Shown piece by piece: positions 1 to 9,783 of a stretch of DNA of 64,000 nt (position 1 is the stretch's first letter; each line of letters opens with the position of its first letter). The stretch is taken from positions 1-64,000 of the forward strand of contig CADAPM010000006.1 of assembly GCA_902789795.1 (NCBI GenBank), in the 5' to 3' direction. A program made the position numbers and the translations under genes. The notes beneath the pieces were generated by a model that did not search any database, was not told where the DNA came from, and worked only from the letters and a program-made list of their open reading frames with translations. Source of the DNA: an uncultured Eubacteriales bacterium (lineage in GTDB: Bacteria > Bacillota > Clostridia > Christensenellales > Aristaeellaceae).

Positions 1-450
<450 letters not shown>

Positions 451-516
451 GGGAATCTCCTCCTTAAAATCGCATAGCGCAATAATGTTTTAATAGCGCA
501 CGGGCTGCGCTATAAA

Positions 517-590
517 TGGAGCGGGTGATGGGAATCGAACCCACGTAGCCAGCTTGGGAAGCTGGAGCTCTACCATTGAGCTACACCCGC
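517..590 (-). tRNA. tRNA-Gly, anticodon CCC
   Basis: Seen on the minus strand: acceptor stem GCGGGTG/CACCCGC, D-arm with CTCAATGGTAGAG, anticodon stem CCAGC/GCTGG around loop TTCCCAA (anticodon CCC), T-arm with GGTTCGATTCC, discriminator U, and an encoded CCA at 519-517. The CCC glycine tRNA reads GGG codons. It lies directly upstream of tuf. Confidence 0.96.
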
Positions 591-603
591 ACGAGCACTA
601 TAC

Positions 604-632
604 ATTTTAGACAATTTGATTCGCTTTGTCAA
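604..632 (-). promoter_or_regulatory. Promoter of tRNA-Gly/tuf
   Basis: Minus-strand -35 TTGACA (627-632) and -10 TAAAAT (604-609) with a 17-nt spacer, placing transcription start just before the tRNA. No comparable promoter is seen between tRNA and tuf; that gap holds an 8-bp stem (ATAGCGCA/TGCGCTAT) which could be an RNA-processing site. Confidence 0.7.
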
Positions 633-729
633 GAGGTTTTTCGGTGGTTCTGCGGCACTTGCGGGAACGGGATGGCTGATAACAGACCGGCCGGGACCCT
701 GTGCGGATCCGCGGCCGATCAATTGTGCT

Positions 730-1770
730 TCAGCCCACCCGGTCGTCCAGCGCTGCGGTCAGCTGCAGGTCGGCCAGGTTATCCGGCGTGATCCTGCGGT
801 TGCCCTGTTCGATCTGGGAAATCATTTCGGTCAGGCGCTTGTTGATGGGGCAGATGATGCCCGCCTCCGCGCCCTTGCGGACGATGTAACCGTTCAGGTA
901 CGGGACCTCCGTGGGACGCCCCCGCTCCAGGGATTGGAGGCTGGAGCTTTTGAGCCGGCTGTATTTGATGCCCATTACCCGGATCGTCAGGTGCCGGCGC
1001 ATGCAGGCCAGCAGGCCTGTGCCCTTCATCAGGCGGTGATAATCGAGCTTGCCCGCATAGGGCGGGATGGTCAGCCCCTCGGCTTCCGCCACTTTCACGC
1101 CCTCGCTGATGACGCCCAGGAAGATGCGCCGCGCGTCCCGGCGCTGCATCATCTCGCCCAGGGTCAGCCCGCACACCGCGCCTAGGGCGGTGATGCAGGC
1201 ATTGACGATCAGTTTGGAATACAGGTCCGCATAGATATCGTCCGAGATCACTGCGGTCACGACCGTGTCCATGATCTTTCGCAGCTCTTCGAGCCGGGCG
1301 GGACGGCTATTGTCCGGCAGGCCGATCCGGAAGGTGCCGGTGCTGGTCATTTCCAGCTCTCCTGGGGCTTTCATGGTCGCCCCGAAGCCGATGACGCAGC
1401 CCACGGTGCGGGCCGGGCCGACGACCTCGCTCAGCGCGTCGGTGCAGATGCCGTTCTGCATGCTGACCACCAGGGCGTCATCCGCCAGGTGCGGCAGCAT
1501 TTTCCGGGCGCAGTCGGGCATGTCATAGGCCTTGGTGGCGATCAGGCAGTACTGGTACGCGCCTTCGAGTTCTTCGATGGAAGCAACGGCGGGCACGCGC
1601 ACCTGCTCGTTTCCGCTAACGCCGCTGATGCTGAGGCCTTGGGTGTTGGAGATCTCTGCGATCTCAGGATGCTTGGTGACCAGGGTCACGCTGAGGCCGG
1701 CCTTCGCCATGCGGGCAGCGGTCACGCCGCCAATGGCACCGGCGCCGATGATACAGATTTTTGAGTCCAT
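730..1770 (-). CDS. panE: 2-dehydropantoate 2-reductase (ketopantoate reductase) family
   Basis: A 346-aa member of the ApbA/PanE family, which reduces ketopantoate to pantoate with NADPH in coenzyme A synthesis; many paralogues act on other 2-keto acids. The N-terminal Rossmann motif is IGAGAIGGVTAARMAKAG (about residues 7-24). The C-terminal helical domain has the family lysine region SKLIVNACITALGAVCG (starting about residue 185) and the late LNGYIVRKGAEAGI segment. The ATG is preceded by AGGAAAGAGAA. It stands alone, with no other pantothenate gene nearby, so the exact substrate is uncertain. Confidence 0.85.
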   Translation of the reverse strand: MDSKICIIGAGAIGGVTAARMAKAGLSVTLVTKHPEIAEISNTQGLSISGVSGNEQVRVPAVASIEELEGAYQYCLIATKAYDMPDCARKMLPHLADDALVVSMQNGICTDALSEVVGPARTVGCVIGFGATMKAPGELEMTSTGTFRIGLPDNSRPARLEELRKIMDTVVTAVISDDIYADLYSKLIVNACITALGAVCGLTLGEMMQRRDARRIFLGVISEGVKVAEAEGLTIPPYAGKLDYHRLMKGTGLLACMRRHLTIRVMGIKYSRLKSSSLQSLERGRPTEVPYLNGYIVRKGAEAGIICPINKRLTEMISQIEQGNRRITPDNLADLQLTAALDDRVG

Positions 1771-1802
1771 TTCTCTTTCCTGCGCAATATACCACGGAAC
1801 GC

Positions 1803-1835
1803 AAAAAAACGCCGGCCAAACTGACGCGGCGCTTT
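1803..1835 (-). terminator. Rho-independent terminator of rpmB
   Basis: On the minus strand a stem CGCCG/CGGCG (extended by A-T pairs) with an 11-12-nt loop runs into seven T, 20 nt past the rpmB stop. Confidence 0.7.
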
Positions 1836-1855
1836 GCTCGATCCGTCAGGCTATT

Positions 1856-2101
1856 TTATTCTTCCGCCGCCACCGCGACAGCTTCCTCAACGGGAGCCAC
1901 TTTGATCGTCGGCAGAGCACGCTGCACATAGCCGCTGCGCAGGCAACGGGTGCAAACGTTGATGTGCATCGGGCGGCCTTCGATAACCACACGGACGCGC
2001 TGGACATTGGGAGCCCAGAAGCGGTTGGTCTTGCGGTTGGAATGGCTGACGTTATGTCCGGACATTTTGGCCTTCGCGCAGATCTCACAATACTTACCCA
2101 T
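1856..2101 (-). CDS. rpmB: 50S ribosomal protein L28
   Basis: An 81-aa L28 protein of the large ribosomal subunit. Sequence MGKYCEICAKAKMSGHNVSH is diagnostic. Four cysteines (C5, C8, C50, C53) make it a zinc-ribbon (C+) type. A TTG two codons upstream is in frame, but GGAGGG sits 7 nt before the ATG at 2101, so the ATG is preferred. The C-terminal tail is rich in Ala, Val and Glu. The gene is monocistronic, with its own promoter and terminator. Confidence 0.97.
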   Translation of the reverse strand: MGKYCEICAKAKMSGHNVSHSNRKTNRFWAPNVQRVRVVIEGRPMHINVCTRCLRSGYVQRALPTIKVAPVEEAVAVAAEE

Positions 2102-2175
2102 GTTCAATCCCTCCAGTTAGTGGCGCATCTCTATGTTACGCATTCTGCGGAACAGTCATCTGAGATAACCACATT

Positions 2176-2204
2176 ATATTAGCACAGTCTTTTTCGGATT
2201 GCAA
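2176..2204 (-). promoter_or_regulatory. Promoter of rpmB
   Basis: Minus-strand TTGCAA (2199-2204), 17-nt spacer, TAATAT (2176-2181), about 70 nt before the rpmB start. Confidence 0.65.
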
Positions 2205-2244
2205 GCAAAATTTTCAAGCTTTTGAGGGTTGAATGCGGGAAAAG

Positions 2245-3180
2245 TCAGTTTTCGGTGAAGAGGGGGGTGGAATAATAGCGGTCTCCGCTGTCAGGCAGCA
2301 GGGCGACGATGGTCTTGCCCTCGTTCTCCGGCCGCTTTGCCAGCTCGATGGCGGCGTGCAGGGCCGCGCCAGAAGAGATACCCACGGAGATACCCTCCTT
2401 GCGCGCCAGGAGCTTCGCAGCCGCAAAGGCGGCGTCGCCGGTGACGGGGAAGACCTCGTCATAGACCTTGGTGTTCAGCACGTCCGGCACGAAGCCCGCG
2501 CCGATGCCCTGGATCTTGTGGGGGCCGGCATGGCCCTGGGAGAGCACGGGGGAGTCGGAGGGCTCCACGGCCACGACTTTGACGGCCGGGTTCTGCTCCT
2601 TCAGGTATTCGCCGGTGCCGGTCACGGTGCCGCCGGTGCCGACGCCCGCCACAAAGATATCCACCTTGCCGTCGGTATCGTTCCAGATCTCGGGGCCGGT
2701 GGTGGCCTTGTGGATCGCGGGGTTGGCGGGGTTCACGAACTGGCCGGGGATGAAGCTGCCGGGGATCTCCTTCGCCAGCTCCTCCGCCTTCGCGATAGCG
2801 CCCTTCATGCCCTTGGCGCCTTCGGTCAGCACGATCTCTGCGCCGTAGGCCTTCAGGATGTTCCGGCGCTCCACGCTCATGGTCTCGGGCATGGTCAGGA
2901 TGATGCGGTAGCCCTTGGCCGCGGCGATGGCCGCCAGGCCGATGCCGGTGTTGCCGGAGGTGGGCTCGATGATGACGGAGCCGGGCTTCAGCTGGCCCTT
3001 GGCCTCCGCGTCCTCGATCATGGCCTTGGCGATGCGGTCCTTGACGCTGCCGGCGGGGTTGAAGTATTCAAGCTTCACGAGGATGGTCGCTTTCAGCGCC
3101 AGTTCCTTTTCGAGGTTGGCCACTTCCACCAGGGGAGTGTTGCCGATGAGTCCCAGGGTGCCTTTGTAGATCTTCGACAT
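2245..3180 (-). CDS. cysK: Cysteine synthase (O-acetylserine sulfhydrylase)
   Basis: A 311-aa PLP enzyme making cysteine from O-acetylserine and sulfide. The PLP lysine is K47 in NPAGSVKDR; the substrate loop PTSGNTG is at 73-79; the phosphate-binding [12 protein letters not shown] and the C-terminal [10 protein letters not shown] are present. It is the last gene of a leftward nifS-nifU-cysK cluster, starting 10 nt after nifU with GAGG upstream. Making the substrate of the desulfurase next to the desulfurase suggests coordinated cysteine and Fe-S supply under the divergent Rrf2 regulator. Confidence 0.95.
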   Translation of the reverse strand: MSKIYKGTLGLIGNTPLVEVANLEKELALKATILVKLEYFNPAGSVKDRIAKAMIEDAEAKGQLKPGSVIIEPTSGNTGIGLAAIAAAKGYRIILTMPETMSVERRNILKAYGAEIVLTEGAKGMKGAIAKAEELAKEIPGSFIPGQFVNPANPAIHKATTGPEIWNDTDGKVDIFVAGVGTGGTVTGTGEYLKEQNPAVKVVAVEPSDSPVLSQGHAGPHKIQGIGAGFVPDVLNTKVYDEVFPVTGDAAFAAAKLLARKEGISVGISSGAALHAAIELAKRPENEGKTIVALLPDSGDRYYSTPLFTEN

Positions 3181-3190
3181 AATGATGACC

Positions 3191-3580
3191 TCACTTTATC
3201 TTTTTTTCCGGATGCTTCCTGTAATAATCATCCAATGCGTTCTGGATCGCCTCTTCCGCCAGGACACTGCAGTGCATCTTATAATCCGGCAGGCCGTCCA
3301 GGGCCTCCGCCACCGCCTGGTTGGTCAGCTGCATGGCGTCCGAAACGGGCTTGCCCTTGATCAGTTCGGTCGCCATGGAGCTGGACGCGATGGCGCTGCC
3401 GCAGCCGAAGGTCTCGAATTTGACGTCGCTGATGACGTCATCCTCGATCTTCAGGTACATCTTCATGATGTCGCCGCATTTCGCGTTGCCCACTTCGCCG
3501 ATGCCGTCGGCATCCTCGATGATGCCCACGTTCCGCGGATGACGGAAATGATCCATGACTTTTTCGCTGTAGAGTGCCAT
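3191..3580 (-). CDS. nifU: Fe-S cluster assembly scaffold NifU/IscU
   Basis: A 129-aa U-type scaffold on which [2Fe-2S]/[4Fe-4S] clusters are built. The three ligand cysteines are C35 (GNAKCGD), C60 ([11 protein letters not shown]) and C103 ([11 protein letters not shown]). It is the short IscU-like form without the NifU C-terminal domain. It begins 12 nt after nifS, with AAGGAGGAAGG before the ATG, so the two are one transcription unit. Confidence 0.95.
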   Translation of the reverse strand: MALYSEKVMDHFRHPRNVGIIEDADGIGEVGNAKCGDIMKMYLKIEDDVISDVKFETFGCGSAIASSSMATELIKGKPVSDAMQLTNQAVAEALDGLPDYKMHCSVLAEEAIQNALDDYYRKHPEKKIK

Positions 3581-3592
3581 AATCCTTCCTCC

Positions 3593-4780
<1,188 letters not shown>

Positions 4781-4825
4781 GGGGTCGTTTCCTCCGTTTG
4801 CGGCTGTGTCCAGCCGTCTGAGTGC

Positions 4826-4859
4826 ACTATACAACAAATAACCTATTTAGTCAATAGGT
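4826..4859 (-). promoter_or_regulatory. nifS promoter with Rrf2 operator candidate
   Basis: Minus-strand -35 TTGACT (4849-4854), 17-nt spacer, -10 TATAGT (4826-4831). The inverted repeat ACCTAT-N7-ATAGGT (4841-4859) covers the -35 box. Its position suggests repression by the divergent Rrf2 protein; this is inference. Confidence 0.7.
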
Positions 4860-4875
4860 AAATAGGCGAAAGGAC

Positions 4876-4904
4876 TTGTTTTTTTATTCTTTCTTCGTTA
4901 TAAT
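4876..4904 (+). promoter_or_regulatory. Promoter of the Rrf2 regulator; 4781-5090 has no gene
   Basis: TTGTTT (4876-4881), 17-nt spacer, TATAAT (4899-4904). Transcription would start near 4911 and leave a leader of about 180 nt before the coding start at 5091. The leader holds short hairpins (for example CCGA-AGGT-TCGG near 5000). The rest of the 310-nt gap holds only the nifS promoter. Confidence 0.6.
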
Positions 4905-5090
4905 ATAAAAGACGGATACCAAATTCTATCTGAAAAATGTACAAATGTCAGAAGGATTTTGTGTCAGGTCAAGGAAGACGTCCGAAAGCGTACCCGAAGG
5001 TTCGGTGAGGGCGGCTGACGCGGAGATGGCGCAAAAGCCTTTGACAGTTGTGCATGATTTAGATGGAATTTAGTATAAGGAGGTAATGGG

Positions 5091-5495
5091 ATGATCTCGA
5101 CCAAGGGCCGCTATGGGCTGCGGGTGATGATCGACCTGGCGGAGCACGCAGAGGACGGACACGTGCCCCTGAAGGAGATCGCCGACCGGCAGGGCATCTC
5201 AAAGAAGTATCTGGAGATCATCGTCAAGGAGCTGGTATCATCCGGGCTGATATCCGGCGTCAGCGGCAAAGGCGGCGGCTACCGGTTGATGAAGGCGCCG
5301 TCGGACTACTCCATCGGGGAGATCCTGGAAGCCCTGGAGGGCCCCATGAGCCCCGTCGCCTGCCTGTATTCCGGCGCGCAGCCCTGCGACCGCGCCGATT
5401 CCTGCCAGACGCTCCCGCTGTGGGCGGAATATGACCGCCTGACCCACGACTTTTTCTTCGGCAAGCGCCTGAGCGATCTCGTAAAGAGAAACTGA
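5091..5495 (+). CDS. Rrf2-family transcriptional regulator (IscR-like)
   Basis: A 134-aa winged-helix regulator. The N-terminus MISTKGRYGLRVMIDLA and helix-turn-helix PLKEIADRQGISKKYLE are typical of Rrf2. Three cysteines, C91, C99 and C105, are spaced much like the Fe-S ligands of IscR and unlike CymR, so it may carry a cluster and sense Fe-S status. It diverges from nifS-nifU-cysK, whose promoter contains a likely operator. The ATG follows AAGGAGG. The downstream sequence 5500-5525 holds two competing small hairpins (TTGTC/GACAA and GTCGC/GCGAC) followed by CTTTT, possibly a weak terminator. Confidence 0.9.
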   Translation: MISTKGRYGLRVMIDLAEHAEDGHVPLKEIADRQGISKKYLEIIVKELVSSGLISGVSGKGGGYRLMKAPSDYSIGEILEALEGPMSPVACLYSGAQPCDRADSCQTLPLWAEYDRLTHDFFFGKRLSDLVKRN

Positions 5496-5602
5496 ACCAT
5501 TTGTCGCCTGACAAGCGACCTTTTCCCTCCCTGTTTTGTGTATGATCATGCTGCAAGGGAACAAAAGCCCCTGCGCACTACACGAACGGGAGGGTTTTTA
5601 TT

Positions 5603-6247
5603 ATGAAGAAAGATCTGACGGAAATGGTGTTTATTCTGGACCGCAGCGGCTCCATGGCAGGGCTGGAGGCGGATACGATCGGCGGCTTCAACAGCATGAT
5701 CGCGCGGCAGCGGGCGGCCGAAGGGGAGGCGCTGGTCTCCACCGTCCTGTTCTCCTTTGACAGCCGGGTGATCCACGACCGCGTGGACTTAAGGCGGGTC
5801 GAGCCCATGACGGAGCGGGATTACTTTGTGGGCGGAGGCACAGCGCTGATCGACGCCATCGGCGGGGCAATCCGCCACATCGGGAATGTGCACAAGTACG
5901 CCCGGGAGGAGGACGTGCCGGAGCACACGGTGTTCGTGATCATCACTGACGGCATGGAGAACGCGAGCCGCAACTATTCCAGCGCGCAGGTCAAAAGGAT
6001 GATCGAGCGCCAGAAGGCCATGTACGGTTGGGAATTCCTCTTCCTGGGTGCGAACATCGACGCGGTGGAGACCGCCGCAAATTTCGGTATCGGCAGCGAC
6101 CGGGCCGTCAACTTCCACAACGATACCAAAGGCCAGACCCTCAATTACAAAGTGGTCGGCGAGGCGATGTGCCAGCTCCGCTGCCACGCACCCCTGGGAG
6201 CGGAGTGGAAAGAGGAGATAGAGGAGGACTTCAAAAGCCGAGGATAA
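5603..6247 (+). CDS. von Willebrand factor A domain protein
   Basis: A 214-aa cytoplasmic single-domain VWA protein (no signal or membrane segment). The metal-binding MIDAS is complete: DRSGS (D13, S15, S17), a Thr in GGGTALIDAI and an Asp in ITDGMENAS. Such proteins bind partners through a divalent metal; resemblance is to TerY-type VWA proteins, but no tellurite or tellurium genes are nearby. The start follows GGGAGGG. Its stop is 11 nt before a heptad-repeat element. Function unknown. Confidence 0.85.
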   Translation: MKKDLTEMVFILDRSGSMAGLEADTIGGFNSMIARQRAAEGEALVSTVLFSFDSRVIHDRVDLRRVEPMTERDYFVGGGTALIDAIGGAIRHIGNVHKYAREEDVPEHTVFVIITDGMENASRNYSSAQVKRMIERQKAMYGWEFLFLGANIDAVETAANFGIGSDRAVNFHNDTKGQTLNYKVVGEAMCQLRCHAPLGAEWKEEIEEDFKSRG

Positions 6248-6258
6248 TAGGATATAAA

Positions 6259-6381
6259 GAAGTAGGAAGGAGGAAGTAGAAAGTAGGAAGTAGGAAGTAG
6301 TATTACTCCTGCTCATGGCGCAAGGAACGCCGAGGCAAGAACAATAATTACTTCCTACTTCCTAACTCCTACTTCCTACTT
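6259..6381. repeat. Heptad-arm palindromic element A
   Basis: Left arm of GAAGTAG-type heptads (6259-6300), core 6301-6349, right arm of complementary CTACTTC-type units (6350-6381). The core is itself an imperfect hairpin closed by GGCG-N7-CGCC. It starts 11 nt after the VWA stop and lies between convergent genes. Same family as the elements at 10599, 21128, 22721, 24225 and 25891. Confidence 0.85.
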
Positions 6382-6434
6382 ATTTGCTCTAACTTCTTGA
6401 GTGTTTTCTGATTCTCGTTCTTGCTTCTTGTCGT

Positions 6435-7706
6435 TTAAGCTCTTGCCGATTTCGTCTTGTCGGAGATGCGCAGGAACAGGAAGCCCAGCGCGAAGAAGAC
6501 AGCCAGGGAGGCGACGGCGATGTTGATGGTGCCGCCGGCCAGCTTGACCGCGGCCAGCACCGCGGAGCCCAGGAAGCTCGCGCCCTTGGAGAAGATATCG
6601 TAGATGCCGAAATACTCGCCCGAGTTTTCCGGCGGGATGATCTTGGAATAGTAGCTGCGGGACAGGGACTGGATGGAGCCCTGGAAGCAGCCCACGCCGA
6701 AGGCCAGGATGCCGAAGTGCACCAGTGTCTTAAGCGTCAGCGCGTACAGGCAGACCGCGAAGTAGCCCGCGATGCAGACCAGGATCAGGGGGACGGTGTC
6801 ATACTTGCGGGACAGCCGCGCGAACACCAGCGATCCGCCCCAGGCCACCACCTGGGTCGCCAGCAGGAAAATGACCTGGCCTACGGTGGGGAGCCCCAAG
6901 TCCGTGCCGATGTTGATGCAGTTGTCGATGATGGTGCCGACGCCGTCGATGTACAGGAAGAACGCGATCAGGAAGAAGAGCACCTTCCGGTCATGCAGCG
7001 CGATGTTCTTGAGGGTGCCGAAGATCTTGCCGAACACAAGGCGGATGGAGCCCTTCGTGCGCTCGGTATAGTTCTTCTGGTGGTAGTTCTTGATCAGCGG
7101 CAGGGTCACCAGCATCCACCACACGGCGGTGACCGTGAAGCCGATGATCTTGCCCAGCCGCGGGGAGATGAGCATCAGGTCTTCGCTCAGGCCGCCGGAG
7201 ATGATGTAGGCGCCCAGCGCGAGGATGAAGGGAATGCAGGACCCGATGTAGCCCCAGGCGTAGCCGTAGGAGCTGACCTCGTCCATGCGCTCCTCCGTGG
7301 TCACGTCGTTGAGCATGCTGTCGTAGATGGTCAGCGAGGACGAATAGAAGACCTTGGCCAGCACGTAGATCACCAGGAAGCTCAGCCACCCGGTGGCAAA
7401 GCCGTTCAGGATGCAGCCTGCGACGCCCAGTGCCACGGTGGTGGTGAAGAAGATCTTCTTCATGTCCTTCCGATCTGCCAGCGCGCCCACCACGGGCCCG
7501 ATCAGCGCCACGATGATGGTCACCACCGCCACGGCCAGCGCGTAGTATGCCGTTGCATTGTCGCCCGAGATCTGGCCCGGCGCTGTGCCCACCGCCAGCT
7601 CCTTGAACCAGATGGGGATCAGCGAGCACGCCAGCATGGTGAACGCGCTGTTGCCTACGTCATACAGCACCCAGGATTTTTCAGTCTTCGTCAGGTTTTT
7701 GAACAC
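6435..7706 (-). CDS. MFS transporter, UMF1/Atg22-like family
   Basis: A 423-aa membrane protein with about 12 hydrophobic segments. The N-terminal WVLYDVGNSAFTMLACSLIP and the later YGYAWGYIGSC are typical of the UMF1 (Atg22-like) branch of the major facilitator superfamily. Eukaryotic relatives export amino acids from the vacuole; bacterial substrates are mostly unknown. The start is a GTG at 7706 preceded by AGGAAAGGA. It ends 54 nt from heptad-repeat element A, convergent with the VWA gene. Confidence 0.85.
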   Translation of the reverse strand: MFKNLTKTEKSWVLYDVGNSAFTMLACSLIPIWFKELAVGTAPGQISGDNATAYYALAVAVVTIIVALIGPVVGALADRKDMKKIFFTTTVALGVAGCILNGFATGWLSFLVIYVLAKVFYSSSLTIYDSMLNDVTTEERMDEVSSYGYAWGYIGSCIPFILALGAYIISGGLSEDLMLISPRLGKIIGFTVTAVWWMLVTLPLIKNYHQKNYTERTKGSIRLVFGKIFGTLKNIALHDRKVLFFLIAFFLYIDGVGTIIDNCINIGTDLGLPTVGQVIFLLATQVVAWGGSLVFARLSRKYDTVPLILVCIAGYFAVCLYALTLKTLVHFGILAFGVGCFQGSIQSLSRSYYSKIIPPENSGEYFGIYDIFSKGASFLGSAVLAAVKLAGGTINIAVASLAVFFALGFLFLRISDKTKSARA

Positions 7707-7747
7707 GTTCGATCGTCCTTTCCTGTTGTTTGATTGTGACTGAATGC

Positions 7748-7756
7748 ATTATAGCA
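7748..7756 (-). promoter_or_regulatory. Extended -10 promoter of the UMF1-type transporter
   Basis: Minus-strand TGC-TATAAT (7748-7756), an extended -10 box with no good -35, about 42 nt before the GTG start. Confidence 0.55.
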
Positions 7757-7799
7757 GAGCTTTTGCGGATTTGGAAGGGGATTTGTCAAAAAGGGAGGG

Positions 7800-9017
7800 T
7801 TAAACGCTCATCCCGCTCTTTTTTGCCGTGTGTCCCGCCGCCGCGATCATCACGAGGCCGATCAGGCTCATGACGGCCCAGGAGGTGAAGACGGCGGTCC
7901 AGCCGAAGCTGTCCGACAGCCAGCCGACGAAGGAGCCGGAGAAGGCGCTGCCCACATAGATCAGCGCGTCGATCAGCCCCGCCGCCAGCGCTACGCGGTT
8001 AAAGCGGCTGTAGGCCATGGGCATGATGGTGACCAGCTGCGGGTTGACGCCGTAGGTCATGGCGGAGATCAGGATGATCACCGCCGTGCAGGCGATCAGG
8101 CTGTGCACTGCCGGCGTGAGCAGCAGGCTCATGACAGCGCCGATCAGGAACATGATGACGGCGGAAAGGTAGACGTTGCTGCCGGTCCGCTTGTAGATCA
8201 GCTTGCCCAGCTGGATGCCCAGGAAGTTGACCCCGGGGATGATCAGGATGATGCCCACCGCGCTGGAGAGGTCGATGCCCTGGGTGTCCATCAGCAGCTT
8301 GGTGGCCCAGTTGGTGATGCCGTCGCGCACGTAGCCGTTGGCAAAGCATGCGATCAGCAGGAGGGGCAGGTTGGTCCTGAGCAGCAGGTGGCTGATCGGG
8401 GCCTGCGGGGCGGTGCTGTCTGCCGCTGCGGGCTTCGCGGTGAAATCCACCGGCTGGCGCTTCATGAACAGGATGGAGGGGATGGCGATGGCAGCGGTCA
8501 CCAGGCCCGAGGCCAGGAAGGCGATGCGCCAGGTGAAATGGCTGGTGAGCAGCCCGGACAGCGCCCAGGCGCTCAGGTTGCCCAATATCAGCGTCAGCGA
8601 GATGAAGAAGGCGGCGTTGTCCCGGACACTGTCGCGGAAGTGCACCGCTACGATGCGCACGATGGGCGTCCAGATCAGCGACTGCAGTACCCCGTTTAAG
8701 AGCCACAAGAGCACCAGCAGCGGGAACCAGGGGCAGAAGGAAAAAAGCACGTTGATGAGGGCCGAGCCCGCCAGACCGATGAGCATCAGGCGCGGCGCAG
8801 GATAGCGGTCCGCCAGGAAGCCGGAAAAGACCTGCCCCAGGGCGTAGGGGAGGGCGAAGCACGTGGGCAGCAGCCCCACCTCCGCCGCGCTGACCTGGAA
8901 GGTCTTCGCGATGGCGTCCAGGGCCGGGGCCAGGTTGCACCGGGAGATGTAGGCTGCCGTGTATGCGAACAGGCAGGCGATCAGCAGGGAAAGCTCCGTT
9001 TTCGTATAGCGTTTCAT
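7800..9017 (-). CDS. MFS transporter, organophosphate antiporter (GlpT/UhpT)-like
   Basis: A 405-aa transporter with about 12 membrane segments. AYISRCNLAPALDAIAK near the N-terminus, followed by LGQVFSGFLADRY, resembles the OPA branch (GlpT, UhpT), where the early Arg is a substrate-phosphate ligand. The exact substrate cannot be told. The ATG at 9017 is chosen because AGGTGG precedes it and the homologous region starts there; the frame is open to 9095. It stands alone between its upstream PPC-domain neighbour and the UMF1 gene, all leftward. Confidence 0.75.
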   Translation of the reverse strand: MKRYTKTELSLLIACLFAYTAAYISRCNLAPALDAIAKTFQVSAAEVGLLPTCFALPYALGQVFSGFLADRYPAPRLMLIGLAGSALINVLFSFCPWFPLLVLLWLLNGVLQSLIWTPIVRIVAVHFRDSVRDNAAFFISLTLILGNLSAWALSGLLTSHFTWRIAFLASGLVTAAIAIPSILFMKRQPVDFTAKPAAADSTAPQAPISHLLLRTNLPLLLIACFANGYVRDGITNWATKLLMDTQGIDLSSAVGIILIIPGVNFLGIQLGKLIYKRTGSNVYLSAVIMFLIGAVMSLLLTPAVHSLIACTAVIILISAMTYGVNPQLVTIMPMAYSRFNRVALAAGLIDALIYVGSAFSGSFVGWLSDSFGWTAVFTSWAVMSLIGLVMIAAAGHTAKKSGMSV

Positions 9018-9167
9018 CGGGACCACCTGATCCAAAGTTGATGTCGGGAGGGCATGAAGCTTTAATCGCGTACAGGATAGCAAAGCGGCGCGCAAGTGTC
9101 AATAGAAGGACGACAAAAAAGGACGCCCATTTGGCGGAATGGGTGTCCTTATAGCGCAAAGAGCGAT

Positions 9168-9590
9168 TTACTGGAAGCTGAACAGGTTCAGCCCGATCCC
9201 CTCGTCCAGCTGCCGGCCGACCTGGCCGGGGATCAGCCGCACCACCATCTCGCAGGTGGCGGAGACGTGCAGCTCGTTGGCGTGGCCGCCGTGGGCGTTG
9301 AGGTCCGTATCGCAGAGGGTGGCGTGCAGGTGCAGATAGGGCGCGCCGTCTTTGCGGGTCACGGTGCCGCAGAGGTTGCTCAGCTCCATGGCCTCGTTGA
9401 ATTCTTTCCTATAGAAAGTCTTGGTCGGCACGTCGTACACGCTGACCACCGCGCGGTCCACCGCGCCCAGGGCGTCCACCTGGGCCAGGCGGATGTCCTC
9501 CTTTTCGCACAGCGCGGTCAAGCTTGCCAGGATCTCCTCGCCCCGGTCGATGCGCACCACATAGGTGTCGCCGAATCTCCTGTAGTCCAT
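9168..9590 (-). CDS. PPC (DUF296) domain DNA-binding-like protein
   Basis: A 140-aa protein consisting of one PPC domain (plants and prokaryotes conserved). HLHATLCDTDLNAHGGHANE carries the conserved histidines that bind metal in bacterial members; DALGAVDRAVVSVYD is the first conserved strand region. Bacterial members form trimers and their function is mostly unknown; plant members are fused to AT-hooks. GAAGGAGG precedes the ATG. It is divergent from the inositol-phosphatase family gene. Confidence 0.85.
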   Translation of the reverse strand: MDYRRFGDTYVVRIDRGEEILASLTALCEKEDIRLAQVDALGAVDRAVVSVYDVPTKTFYRKEFNEAMELSNLCGTVTRKDGAPYLHLHATLCDTDLNAHGGHANELHVSATCEMVVRLIPGQVGRQLDEGIGLNLFSFQ

Positions 9591-9667
9591 GGTGTTTCCT
9601 CCTTCATGCCCGGCAAGACCGGGCGAACGCATTCTTTCCACTACATTATAACCGCTTATTCGGGGGC

Positions 9668-9696
9668 TTGCAATATGCGTAGACTTGGGGTATAGT
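9668..9696 (+). promoter_or_regulatory. Promoter of the inositol-phosphatase family gene
   Basis: TTGCAA (9668-9673), 17-nt spacer, TATAGT (9691-9696). The leader of about 80 nt has a GGCGT/ACGCC stem followed by GGGAGCGGAACG, a block also found in the leader of the HerA-like gene. Confidence 0.65.
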
Positions 9697-9783
9697 ACGG
9701 GGGAATTCTCCACCTCTGGGCGTGCGCTGTGCCGCGAACGCCGGGAGCGGAACGATATATAAGGATAAGAGGGAGTCAATAAT

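Noticed and set aside
4781-4837. Longer N-terminus for nifS starting at 4837
   Set aside because: The extension contains the -10 box of the promoter and has no family similarity; GGAGG fits the ATG at 4780.
4940-5050. c-di-GMP riboswitch in the Rrf2 leader (GCAAAAGCC-like run)
   Set aside because: Only a short string matches; the conserved GNRA tetraloop receptor and second stem are not there.
5496-5602. A separate promoter for the VWA gene (TATGAT at 5541-5546)
   Set aside because: No acceptable -35 at 16-18 nt; too weak to list.
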